Assembly (NCBI GenBank): GCA_900546515.1
Contig: URDG01000028.1
Coordinates: forward strand, 1-35,139
Direction: 5' to 3'
Length of the DNA: 35,139 nt
From: an uncultured Eubacteriales bacterium
GTDB taxonomy: Bacteria; Bacillota; Clostridia; Oscillospirales; Oscillospiraceae
In this document: piece after piece, positions 9,090 to 16,442 of the stretch
Position numbering within the stretch: position 1 is the first letter of the stretch
How the letters are laid out: each line of letters starts with the position of its first letter
The notes under the pieces: generated by a model
Databases searched by the model: none
Told to the model about the DNA's origin: nothing
Seen by the model: only the letters and a program-made list of their open reading frames with translations
Program-made: the position numbers and the translations under genes

Positions 9090-9618
9090 GCTCTCTCTGC
9101 CGGGCTGGAAAGCTCCAGCCATACACCTTCCCGATCTCATCGCCAAGCCTGCGGGTGACACGGACAATATCTGCCCTGGTGGCTGTGCCGTTGTAGATTT
9201 TTTCTTTGAGCCGGTCTTTCTGCGCCTGGGAAACATTGTCCTTATATACCCGATAGAGATAATGGTTTGTTCCGTCATGGTGGGTGTCATCGCACCGGAA
9301 ATCTCCGTTTCGGTCCACATACCATGTGGTGTAGTCGTAATCAGAGTAAAGGCAGTCCCGGATATTGCCGCTGGGAATTTCTTTGTATCCCGTGCGCCTG
9401 CCATTCCAAAGCCCCAGATCGGCAACAACCAGAATGGGCTGGGAAAGTTGAATGTCCAAATTCAGGCGTTCGTCCTCAAGATAATGCCCATTTTCCTCAT
9501 ACATCATGGCGACGCGCTCGTCCTCGGAAAGCGTCGGATATTCTTCCTCTATCCAGTCTTTCCACTCCTCATAGTCAAGGTCAGCATTGGACCAGATGCG
9601 ATAATCGTCCTTACTCAT
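9073..9618 (-). CDS. uncharacterised element protein, 181 aa
   Basis: This 181-residue protein is rich in acidic and aromatic residues. Visible features are an N-terminal acidic helix (DLDYEEWKDWIEEEYPTLS), a core with ILVVADLGLWNGRRTGYKEI, several DYDYTTWYVDRNGD-type strands and a C-terminal helix with ATRADIVRVTRRLGDEIG. There is no signal peptide or membrane segment. I do not recognise the family beyond a general impression of conserved proteins from Clostridia conjugative elements. It is joined by ATGA overlaps to genes on both sides. Confidence 0.6.
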   Translation of the reverse strand: MSKDDYRIWSNADLDYEEWKDWIEEEYPTLSEDERVAMMYEENGHYLEDERLNLDIQLSQPILVVADLGLWNGRRTGYKEIPSGNIRDCLYSDYDYTTWYVDRNGDFRCDDTHHDGTNHYLYRVYKDNVSQAQKDRLKEKIYNGTATRADIVRVTRRLGDEIGKVYGWSFPARQRERGEAR

Positions 9619-9632
9619 CGTGCATCACCTCT
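9615..9632 (-). promoter_or_regulatory. stop/start coupling junction, copy 3
   Basis: AGAGGTGATGCACGATGA on the minus strand ends the 312-residue gene (-DRGDAR, stop) and starts the 181-residue gene. Confidence 0.65.
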
Positions 9633-10553
9633 GTCCTTCGGCATCACGGGCTTTCCGTCTGCGTCATAATTTCTCGGGTCAGCGGCGGGCACCTGAAAGC
9701 CGAACATAGAACCGGCCTTCATCGCTTCTTCCTGCGCCTTACTGACGCCGAGCTTTGCATTATACTCATTCGCGATGCTCCGGGCTTCGTCCTTGTCGGT
9801 GACGGGAATGTCCGTCTTGAAGTAACCCTTTTCGCCGCGCTTGATGATAATGATTTCGTCGCTGCCGGAAAGAACGCTGTAGCACCGCTCGGGCAGGTTG
9901 TCCCGAACCGGCTCGCAGGTATGGCCGCCGTATTCCATGCGCTCGGCAAACTCGCAAATGTGATAGAGGTTGCTCCCGATCTCCACATGGTAATCGTCGA
10001 TATAGCGGCAGGTGCGGATCTGCTCTTCATTCCACGAATAGTGGATTTTCACCTTGCCGCCATCCGGAATGCGAAACAGCTCCTTGTAATGGCTGTCAAT
10101 AAACCGGATTCCTTTCTCTGCGTCCTTCAGGTGCTGATCGAGCCAATCCCGGCGATAGCAATAGCAGTACAGGTTATATTCGCCTCTGTCCGGGTTCAGG
10201 CGCAGAAGGTAGGCATACTTTTCGGTATCCACACGAACGCCATAGTAGCCCGGCTCCTCCTGCATCCGGCTTTGTGGGGTGCAGTAGCAGTACTTGGCAA
10301 GCGCCCTGCGGTTATGAAGAATGTCGCCTTCCTCACGCAGAGAGTTGATTACATCATCAAACTCTGCCTTGAACCCATCGGTTTTCAGCTCCTCCCGGAA
10401 ATCAAACCAGCTGCTGAAAAAGCCGTTGCCGTCTGTATCCATGTCTGCCCGGAGGTGGCCGATCAGTCCGGTTTGCATGGAAATCTGCGTGCTCTGGCGA
10501 AAGGTATATTTGTCCTCCGCCTCGATCATTGCTCTTTTTTCATACTCGATCAT
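9615..10553 (-). CDS. uncharacterised element protein, 312 aa
   Basis: A 312-residue soluble protein with no recognised family. The N-terminal half has a helical segment (SWFDFREELKTDGF, FDDVINSLREEGD) followed by a cysteine- and tyrosine-rich stretch (LAKYCYC, LYCYCYRRDWLDQHL). The middle carries IHYSWNEEQIRTCRYIDDYHVEI, cut here into its YIDDYHVEIG core, and the last 60 residues hold a helix with SIANEYNAKLGVSKAQEEAM that recurs in my memory of element proteins annotated as hypothetical. It is translationally coupled to the genes on both sides. Some of the closely spaced Cys pairs could bind a metal, but no standard zinc motif is clear. Confidence 0.6.
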   Translation of the reverse strand: MIEYEKRAMIEAEDKYTFRQSTQISMQTGLIGHLRADMDTDGNGFFSSWFDFREELKTDGFKAEFDDVINSLREEGDILHNRRALAKYCYCTPQSRMQEEPGYYGVRVDTEKYAYLLRLNPDRGEYNLYCYCYRRDWLDQHLKDAEKGIRFIDSHYKELFRIPDGGKVKIHYSWNEEQIRTCRYIDDYHVEIGSNLYHICEFAERMEYGGHTCEPVRDNLPERCYSVLSGSDEIIIIKRGEKGYFKTDIPVTDKDEARSIANEYNAKLGVSKAQEEAMKAGSMFGFQVPAADPRNYDADGKPVMPKDRGDAR

Positions 10554-10567
10554 CTTGCGTCACCTCT
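10550..10567 (-). promoter_or_regulatory. stop/start coupling junction, copy 4
   Basis: AGAGGTGACGCAAGATGA on the minus strand ends the 206-residue gene (-ERGDAR, stop) and starts the 312-residue gene. It is the most distant of the four copies; its TGACGCAAGAT core also occurs at the 3' end of parB. Confidence 0.65.
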
Positions 10568-11170
10568 TTCTTTAGTCGGTTTCTTTTCCTGCGCGTGCAT
10601 CTCTTTCGCTTTCTCCAAGCCCTTCTGCGCCCATTCGGGAAGCTTCTTTTCATCCATGACGCCGAGAAAATCCGTGCGGTAAAAGGAGGTCTTTCTCCCG
10701 TCGTACAGAGAAATGCAGTAGCAGGTACGCCCTCGCGCATTTGCCTGCGCACCGAAGCCACCGGTACACAGCATAAGTTGGTGATTGGCGTGGCGGAACT
10801 CAGGCCGGAGAATGCTGCCCTTGATGACAACCACCTTGTTCTCAATGGAATCTTTGTAGGAAACCGGCGCGCAGCTTTCTGCCATGAGTTCCTCATTTAT
10901 GCCGACCTCCTGACAGGCTCTCTCGTTTTCCTGAATAATCTCCTCGGCTGCATCCGCTACGCGCTGGCCGAACACCTTTGCAATCTCTGCAAAATCGTCG
11001 CTGACCAGCACTCCGGAATAGCGCTCGAAAATGGCGTTGGTCTCTACAAAGCAGCACATATACCGTTCATCCTTGTCGGCGTTGGGATTCTCGCCCAGAG
11101 CAATATCCTTGTGCCCGATATACATGGAATACTTTACGGAGTAATCTCCGATTTTTCTTGTCTCTTCCAT
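10550..11170 (-). CDS. uncharacterised element protein, 206 aa
   Basis: This 206-residue protein opens the cluster of coupled small genes. It has an N-terminal alpha/beta part, a central helix (EIAKVFGQRVADAAEEII), then a well-formed block VVIKGSILRPEFRHANHQL followed by a glycine-rich turn, CYCISLYDGRKTSFYRTDF and a lysine-rich helical tail. No signal peptide, membrane segment or known catalytic motif is visible and I do not recognise the family. The start is backed by AAGGAG five bases upstream, and a perfect 12-bp hairpin (11190-11219) lies just ahead of it. Gene context suggests a role in element transfer or protection. Confidence 0.6.
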   Translation of the reverse strand: MEETRKIGDYSVKYSMYIGHKDIALGENPNADKDERYMCCFVETNAIFERYSGVLVSDDFAEIAKVFGQRVADAAEEIIQENERACQEVGINEELMAESCAPVSYKDSIENKVVVIKGSILRPEFRHANHQLMLCTGGFGAQANARGRTCYCISLYDGRKTSFYRTDFLGVMDEKKLPEWAQKGLEKAKEMHAQEKKPTKERGDAR

Positions 11171-11189
11171 AGCGTCTCCTTTTATAAGC

Positions 11190-11219
11190 GGGGCGGCATC
11201 TGTAAAAAGATGCCGCCCC
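11190..11219 (-). promoter_or_regulatory. perfect 12-bp hairpin between the adhesin and the coupled gene cluster
   Basis: GGGGCGGCATCT (11190-11201) pairs perfectly with AGATGCCGCCCC (11208-11219) around a 6-nt loop. On the minus strand no U-run follows; instead the ribosome site of the 206-residue gene starts about 10 bases later. This suggests a processing, mRNA-stability or partial attenuation element rather than a full terminator. Confidence 0.6.
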
Positions 11220-11227
11220 TTGCCGTT

Positions 11228-11314
11228 TTACTTTCTGTTCTTCAGGCGAAGAACGATCAGCCCTGCGATAATAAACACCACAAGACCGATGCCGATAATG
11301 ACCTTAGCGTTCAT
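11228..11314 (-). CDS. 28-residue single-pass membrane peptide
   Basis: A very short open frame encodes 28 residues: MNAK, then a hydrophobic stretch of about 18 residues (VIIGIGLVVFIIAGLIVL), then a positive tail RLKNRK. This is a typical small inner-membrane peptide with its C-terminus cytoplasmic. The start overlaps the last codons of the adhesin gene by 11 bases, and an AAGGAGG ribosome site nine bases upstream lies inside the adhesin coding region. Translation is therefore probably coupled to the adhesin. It may assist the adhesin or its sorting, or be an independent membrane regulator; the family is unknown. Evidence for reality is the ribosome site plus the clean membrane-helix composition. 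Confidence 0.65.
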   Translation of the reverse strand: MNAKVIIGIGLVVFIIAGLIVLRLKNRK

Positions 11315-14300
11315 GCTTGCCTACCTCCTTCTTTTTGCGGAAGGTAAAGAAGGCCGCTGCACCTGCGCCGATTGCAGAGATACCGGCAAGTGCCGCCCAA
11401 AGAGGCATATTGGTGGTATCTCCGGTTTTGGGAATATCCGTAACAGGCTTGAGCTTGTTATGGAACTTGGCAACGACCGTCTTTCCCTCGTGAACGGTTA
11501 CGGTGACATTTGCGGGAAGCTCATACTTTTCGTTGGCTTTGTTGAACACCTCGGAGATCACATAATCGCCGATGCGCAGGCCATCAATGTGGATCTGCCC
11601 CTTTTCGTCGGTCACAAAGTCCTTGCTGAAGGCATTGCCGGTGATATCCGTGCCCTCCACACGGAAGGTAAAGCCCTTCAGCACGCCGTCATCCGAAGTC
11701 TTTTCAATGCGAATGCCTCCGGTCTGTGCCTGGTTGACAAAGCCCTTTCCGGCCTCATTTTCCACGACGACGGTTTTACCATCTTCCTTAATGGAGAAAC
11801 TGTAGGTCTTCTCATCAAGGAAGAAGCCCTTGGGGGCCTCAGTTTCCTTCAGCGTGTAATCGCCGTAGGGCAGATCATCCAGCTTGTAGACGCCGTCGGA
11901 CAGCTCCTCCATCTGGCCCACGAGCTTTCCGTCACGGTACACCTCAAAGACTGCGCCGTTCAGATGGTGGTCGGGATAGTTTTTATCCACCTTGGTCAGC
12001 TGAACGCTGCCGCGAATGAGCTTGTTGGTGATCTCGATCTCGACCACAGCGCCGTTCTGATCTACCTTCACGGTATAAGGCGTCTCATCCATCACATAGC
12101 CCTCCGGCGCGGCGATTTCACGGACCACATACTCGCCATAGGGGATACCTGTAAAGGAGAAGCTGCCGTCCTCTGCGGAAACAGTGGTCATAATAGGCTC
12201 TGTGCCGTCTGTGAGGAACAGGCCGATGGTAGCCCCGGCCAGCGCCTTGCCGTCCTCATCCTTCTTCATGCCATGGATCTCTCCGTAGATCATCTCGTTG
12301 GTAATGCTCTTTCCGTCATTGACGGCAAGCTCCACAACGGGGATTTCCTGACCGGCATAGGCGAAGGTCACAGGGTACTTCTCATCAGAGAGCATATAGT
12401 GGCTGTCGGTGCTGATTTCCTTGACATAGTAGCTGCCGAAGGGAACATCGCTCTTGAGCACGGCTTTCCCGTTTCCGTCAAGGGACAGAATCTCAATCAG
12501 TCCGTCCGCAGGAATGACGGAGCCGTCTGCTGCGGTAAGCTCCTCGGCGGCATAGAAGCCGAAGGTCACGGCGGAAAGCTCGTTATTCATGCCGATACCG
12601 AACTGCTTGTTCTGCTCCAGTACCTTGGAAAGAGAAATCCGCGCCTTCTGTCTGTCATTGCAGAAGCTGGCAGCCGTTTCGGTGATCTCAATTTCCTGGC
12701 CGGCGTAGACAAGTTCTGCAGTATGGGCGTCCTTGTTTACGACCATGCCATCGGGGGCTTTCATCTCGGTGATTTCGTATTTTCCCAGATACAGCGGCTT
12801 GCTCTCCGCCGTGCCGTCTGCGCCGGTAGTCACCGTATCCACCACCTCGCCGGCGCTGCAGCGCAGCGTACCGTCCGGAGTGTAGATGTCCTCCGTTGCC
12901 TTGATCTCATAGGTTGCTCCCGCAAGTCCCTGCACCGTATAGACCGGCTGATAGACCCCGTCCGCCGCCGCAACAGAGGCAAACACCTCACCAGTTTTGG
13001 AAATCTTGATGATGCCCTTCTGCGCGTAGTTGCCCAGCTTCACCGCAACGACCGTCACGCCGCTTTCCTCGGTGGAATTCTCTTCGGTCACATCGAACTT
13101 GACCGCCTCATGACTGAGCACATAGCCGTAAGGAGCGGAGACCTCCTTGAGGGAGTAGCCCTTGCCAAACTCCAGCTTCTCCGGCGTGATGAGCATGCCG
13201 GCGTCATTGGTGTAGAAGGTGTCGATGGTGGTAACCTCCGGATAGGTAAAGGTCATTTCCACCTTGGAGCCATCCGGACGGAAGATCTGGAAGCCCGCAC
13301 CCGCATAGGGAATGGTATTGCCGGTTTCTGCGTCCACCTTGATAACCTTAATGAAGGACTCGAAGTTAGCGTTGTTGATGAGGTAGCGGTAGGTCTCACC
13401 GTCCTTGGCAATGAACACATCAAAGTCGCTCATCAGCTCACGGCCCTCCCAGCCGGAGACCTGATGCACGGTATACACGCCGTAGGGCAGGTCCTTGCTT
13501 TGGGCAAAGCCGTTTTCATCGCAGGTCAGATAGTCCCGCTCCGTATCCTTTGCCGCCTCATAGCTGCCGGCAGATTTCAGATAGACGGCGAATACTGCAC
13601 CCTCCTCGGGAGTTTCGATCTGCGTATCGCCGTTATCCGAGTGCTTGATGATGGCGATATTGCCCTTCTGCACCTGCTCGCTCACAGCCACGGCAGGCGC
13701 AGCGTTCAGCTCAACGGTGTAATTGGCCGCCTCTGCACCGACAGGATAAACGGTGCTGTCCAGAAGATAGCCCTCGGAGGGGCTGATCTCACGAATCGTC
13801 CAGTCGTCGCCGCAGACATAATAGCCGGTGGTGAACTGGCCGTTCTCGTTGGTGTAGTAGGTATCCACAAGCTGATCGCCCTTATAGATGCCGTAGGCGG
13901 CACCGGCAAGAGAAGCATCACCCTGCGCCGTTCTGGTTTCGCAGTCGCTCTTGGTGACGGTGACATTGAATTTCTTGAGGATGTTGGAAAAGCTCTTATT
14001 GGTTACACTGTTCCATTCCACTGCGGCGCTCTGGCTGTTGGGAACCACATAGCGAATAGCGGTGTCCATCTCCTCCAGTGTGTAGCCGGTGCCGATGAGC
14101 ACATCCTTAAAAGTCGCAACACCGTTTTCATCGGTAACAGCAAATTCATCCACGGGCAGACCGCTGAGAGAGGTTCCAAAAAGGTGGAACTTCACCCCCT
14201 GGTTCAGTCCGTCCTCGGAGGTCTTGGTCACGGTCAGATCACCGCGGCGGAGTACATTGTTGAAGGAAACCGTCGCCGTCTGCCCAGCAAGCACGGTGAC

Positions 14301-15524
14301 ACGGTGGCTTTCCTGGGGCACATACTTGTCATAGCTCTGCTCAGTGACGGTATAGGTGCCGGGCATCAGATTGTCGATGCGAATTTCACCGTTCCGGTCG
14401 GTGGTAACGGCCTGATTGACGCCCTCACCGGTGATGGTGAAGGTAATGCCGTCCACCCTGCCGTCCTCGCTGGTCTTGATGATTTTGGCGCTGCCGTAGC
14501 TGACCTTCAGCTTGACAAATGCCCTTACGGGGTCGCTGACGGAGGCCGTATAGGTGATGGTATCCTGAACGCCGCCGTTGGGGCCGTACTTATAGTCCGT
14601 CCAAACAAGAACGCCGCAGCGGGATGCGCTTCGACTTGCAGAAATCGTCACATTGCCGGTGGGAGCCGTATCGGTGGTGATAGTGAGCGTATTGCCCGAC
14701 ACGCTGAAATGGAAGCCTGTCTCACTGGCGGAGAAGGTAAACTGTGACAGCACGCGGTTGGTATCCGTGAGCTCGGCAATGTACTGACTGCCATCCCACG
14801 CAAGCTCAATGGTCTTTGCGCCGCCGCTGCTTCTGCTCATAAAGCTGGGGCAAATGGCATGGCTCTGTACGCTGTACTCGATGCTGTCGTAATAATCCAT
14901 GATTCGGCTATACAGCGGATGATTGGGGGAAACCAGCGACAGGATCTCGTCATAGCCGCCGGTGCTCACATGGTCAAAGTCCGCATCGCGCTCGCCCACA
15001 ACCGTTTCCCAAACAAGTAGCTGAGTTGCGAAGGCGTGAGCCAGCTTATCCGCATCGGAATCGTTCTGCGATCTCCACGAGGTGGAAAGGTTGCCCTGAT
15101 AGCCATACTGCATGATACGGCCCAGCAGCAGCTTAATATCGTCCGGCTCGATGGTGTTGTTGTACTGGCTGGGATAGTTATCCCAGAAATCCTCACCGAA
15201 GCCGTGGTAGGTATCGCCGACATTTCGGGAGAGGCCGGGCTCGATGCAATAGCATACCTTCCCGTCAAAGGAATCCATACAGTGCAGGGTGGTGTAGTTG
15301 CTGGAGCCTGTTGCCCAGCCGTTCATGTAGGTTTTCGCGGAGTGTCCCCATGCGTCCTCGGAGTAAATCTGAGCAGCGTCCCCGTCACGGGGGAAGGAAA
15401 TCATATAGGACTCCGCTGTTTCGCTTGCGGCGAAGGCTGTGGTCGTGCCAAAGCCCGCAAGCACGGTGAATGCCATGAGGACTGCAAGCAGTCCCGACAT
15501 TCCTCTTTTGAAAATCTTCTTCAT
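11304..15524 (-). CDS. thioester-domain SpaA/Cna-B repeat surface adhesin, sortase-anchored
   Basis: The 1406-residue protein is a cell-wall-anchored adhesin. It has a signal peptide (residues 1-33, cleavage near AFAA), then a TQXA-type thioester domain with C93 (CYCIEPG) and Q168 (ATQLLVWE) as the likely Cys-Gln pair that can bind host or cell-surface amines. About ten prealbumin-like Cna-B/SpaA modules follow, each opening with a lysine strand (such as IKTSEDG, VTKTSEDG) and closing with a conserved Glu strand (YTVTEQS, YSLKEVSAP, YVVREIAAP). In the fourth module that Glu is Gln (YTVHQVSGW), so its isopeptide bond is doubtful. The C-terminus has IPKTG (1364-1368), a hydrophobic helix and RKKK. 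The start has AAGGAGG nine bases upstream. A mating-contact or host-adhesion role is inferred from the element context. Confidence 0.92.
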   Translation of the reverse strand: MKKIFKRGMSGLLAVLMAFTVLAGFGTTTAFAASETAESYMISFPRDGDAAQIYSEDAWGHSAKTYMNGWATGSSNYTTLHCMDSFDGKVCYCIEPGLSRNVGDTYHGFGEDFWDNYPSQYNNTIEPDDIKLLLGRIMQYGYQGNLSTSWRSQNDSDADKLAHAFATQLLVWETVVGERDADFDHVSTGGYDEILSLVSPNHPLYSRIMDYYDSIEYSVQSHAICPSFMSRSSGGAKTIELAWDGSQYIAELTDTNRVLSQFTFSASETGFHFSVSGNTLTITTDTAPTGNVTISASRSASRCGVLVWTDYKYGPNGGVQDTITYTASVSDPVRAFVKLKVSYGSAKIIKTSEDGRVDGITFTITGEGVNQAVTTDRNGEIRIDNLMPGTYTVTEQSYDKYVPQESHRVTVLAGQTATVSFNNVLRRGDLTVTKTSEDGLNQGVKFHLFGTSLSGLPVDEFAVTDENGVATFKDVLIGTGYTLEEMDTAIRYVVPNSQSAAVEWNSVTNKSFSNILKKFNVTVTKSDCETRTAQGDASLAGAAYGIYKGDQLVDTYYTNENGQFTTGYYVCGDDWTIREISPSEGYLLDSTVYPVGAEAANYTVELNAAPAVAVSEQVQKGNIAIIKHSDNGDTQIETPEEGAVFAVYLKSAGSYEAAKDTERDYLTCDENGFAQSKDLPYGVYTVHQVSGWEGRELMSDFDVFIAKDGETYRYLINNANFESFIKVIKVDAETGNTIPYAGAGFQIFRPDGSKVEMTFTYPEVTTIDTFYTNDAGMLITPEKLEFGKGYSLKEVSAPYGYVLSHEAVKFDVTEENSTEESGVTVVAVKLGNYAQKGIIKISKTGEVFASVAAADGVYQPVYTVQGLAGATYEIKATEDIYTPDGTLRCSAGEVVDTVTTGADGTAESKPLYLGKYEITEMKAPDGMVVNKDAHTAELVYAGQEIEITETAASFCNDRQKARISLSKVLEQNKQFGIGMNNELSAVTFGFYAAEELTAADGSVIPADGLIEILSLDGNGKAVLKSDVPFGSYYVKEISTDSHYMLSDEKYPVTFAYAGQEIPVVELAVNDGKSITNEMIYGEIHGMKKDEDGKALAGATIGLFLTDGTEPIMTTVSAEDGSFSFTGIPYGEYVVREIAAPEGYVMDETPYTVKVDQNGAVVEIEITNKLIRGSVQLTKVDKNYPDHHLNGAVFEVYRDGKLVGQMEELSDGVYKLDDLPYGDYTLKETEAPKGFFLDEKTYSFSIKEDGKTVVVENEAGKGFVNQAQTGGIRIEKTSDDGVLKGFTFRVEGTDITGNAFSKDFVTDEKGQIHIDGLRIGDYVISEVFNKANEKYELPANVTVTVHEGKTVVAKFHNKLKPVTDIPKTGDTTNMPLWAALAGISAIGAGAAAFFTFRKKKEVGKHER

Positions 15525-15549
15525 TCGTTCTGTCCTCCTTCAAGGCATG

Positions 15550-15575
15550 AAAAAAGCACCGTGCTTCCACGATGC
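15550..15575 (-). terminator. intrinsic terminator/attenuator between lipoprotein and adhesin genes
   Basis: On the minus strand GCATCGTG pairs with CACGGTGC (8 bp, one G-T) around GAAG and is followed by six T residues (15550-15555). No promoter is evident between it and the adhesin start at 15524, so adhesin expression may depend on read-through. Confidence 0.75.
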
Positions 15576-15603
15576 TCATTTCGGTGTATTGATTTGTTGA
15601 TGT

Positions 15604-16263
15604 TTATGCGTACCCGATATAGATCAGATAGCTGCTTGTGCCGACGCATTCGTACCAGATCCAGACCGCAGTTATCTCCCCATCCTTCGCATATCTGTTC
15701 AGGCGTGAGTTAATGTCTCGCTCCAGGTAGATGCAGGTCGGCTTTGCGGTGATCGGATTGTCCCAGCAATCGGTTGCTGAGCTATCTAAGGTCAGCCCCA
15801 AGCTCACCGCCGTGCTTTTTGCGTAGGAAATCCAGTGCTCGATATCAAATGCGGGTTCAGTTTCCGGAGTCGGTTCCGGCTCGGTTATCGCAGGAACGGG
15901 CGGTTCCTCTTTTGGACATTCTGTTTTCTCCGACTTCTCCGGAATCACGGGGGCCTGTTCGTTTTCTTCCGATGCCGGCGCATTCGATTCCGTGGGTGCG
16001 CTTACCGGCTCAGAAGAAAAGCTCGGGCTGCTATCGTGCTCGTCCTCATTTGGTATGCAAGCTGCTGGATCGGCGGCTTCTGTCGGGGCTTTGGTGTGAG
16101 CGCTTGAATCTGTGGATACCGGCTCAAAGGAAGCAGGTGTTTCTTCCTGTGGCGTTGGAGCTTTCGATGTGTTTCCTGCCGTTTGGCCTTGCGAGGGCTC
16201 TGCGGCGCATCCGGAAAGCAATGCGGCAAGCAGGAGTGCGCACAATATAAGAAGCTTTTTCAT
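15604..16263 (-). CDS. element lipoprotein with Pro/Glu-rich stalk
   Basis: A 219-residue lipoprotein. It has a lysine N-terminus, a hydrophobic helix and the lipobox LLSGC (Cys about residue 19), so it should be lipidated and membrane-anchored outside the cell. A low-complexity Ser/Thr/Pro/Glu stalk of roughly 110 residues follows, then a compact C-terminal domain of about 75 residues (from AFDIEHWISYAKSTAVSLGL to the end) with Cys residues and no family I recognise. I chose ATG 16263 over 16293 because GGAGGT lies six bases upstream and the promoter's expected RNA start (about 16287) is downstream of the earlier ATG. It precedes the adhesin across a terminator, suggesting a shared surface role. 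Confidence 0.75.
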   Translation of the reverse strand: MKKLLILCALLLAALLSGCAAEPSQGQTAGNTSKAPTPQEETPASFEPVSTDSSAHTKAPTEAADPAACIPNEDEHDSSPSFSSEPVSAPTESNAPASEENEQAPVIPEKSEKTECPKEEPPVPAITEPEPTPETEPAFDIEHWISYAKSTAVSLGLTLDSSATDCWDNPITAKPTCIYLERDINSRLNRYAKDGEITAVWIWYECVGTSSYLIYIGYA

Positions 16264-16293
16264 GGGATGACCTCCAATGACTGTTTTTCTCAT

Positions 16294-16322
16294 ATTGTAC
16301 GAATGCGCTTTGTTTTCTTCAA
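16294..16322 (-). promoter_or_regulatory. promoter of the lipoprotein-adhesin unit
   Basis: TTGAAG (16317-16322) and TACAAT (16294-16299) on the minus strand are separated by exactly 17 bases. Transcription would start near 16287, giving a leader of about 24 bases with GGAGGT before ATG 16263. Confidence 0.75.
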
Positions 16323-16442
16323 TTGTGCCGCCTGTATATTTTCCTTTTGAGCTGGTATTGCCGGTAAATGAGGGGGGAGAGTGTGAGAGGGGGAAACATG
16401 ATTCCGCCCCAAAAAGGGTACACTGCTCCCTTGGCGAAGAAC

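Noticed and set aside
11220..14747. 1175-codon open frame on the plus strand, antisense to the adhesin gene
   Set aside because: It mirrors the adhesin gene, which has a signal peptide, thioester domain, repeats and sorting signal. The antisense product shows no domain or motif; the long frame comes from biased third codon positions in a repetitive GC-rich gene.
15385..15579. 64-codon frame overlapping the adhesin start
   Set aside because: As a whole it is a frame-shifted reading of the adhesin signal peptide. Only its first codons across the terminator are of possible interest as a leader, which I mention as a hypothesis.
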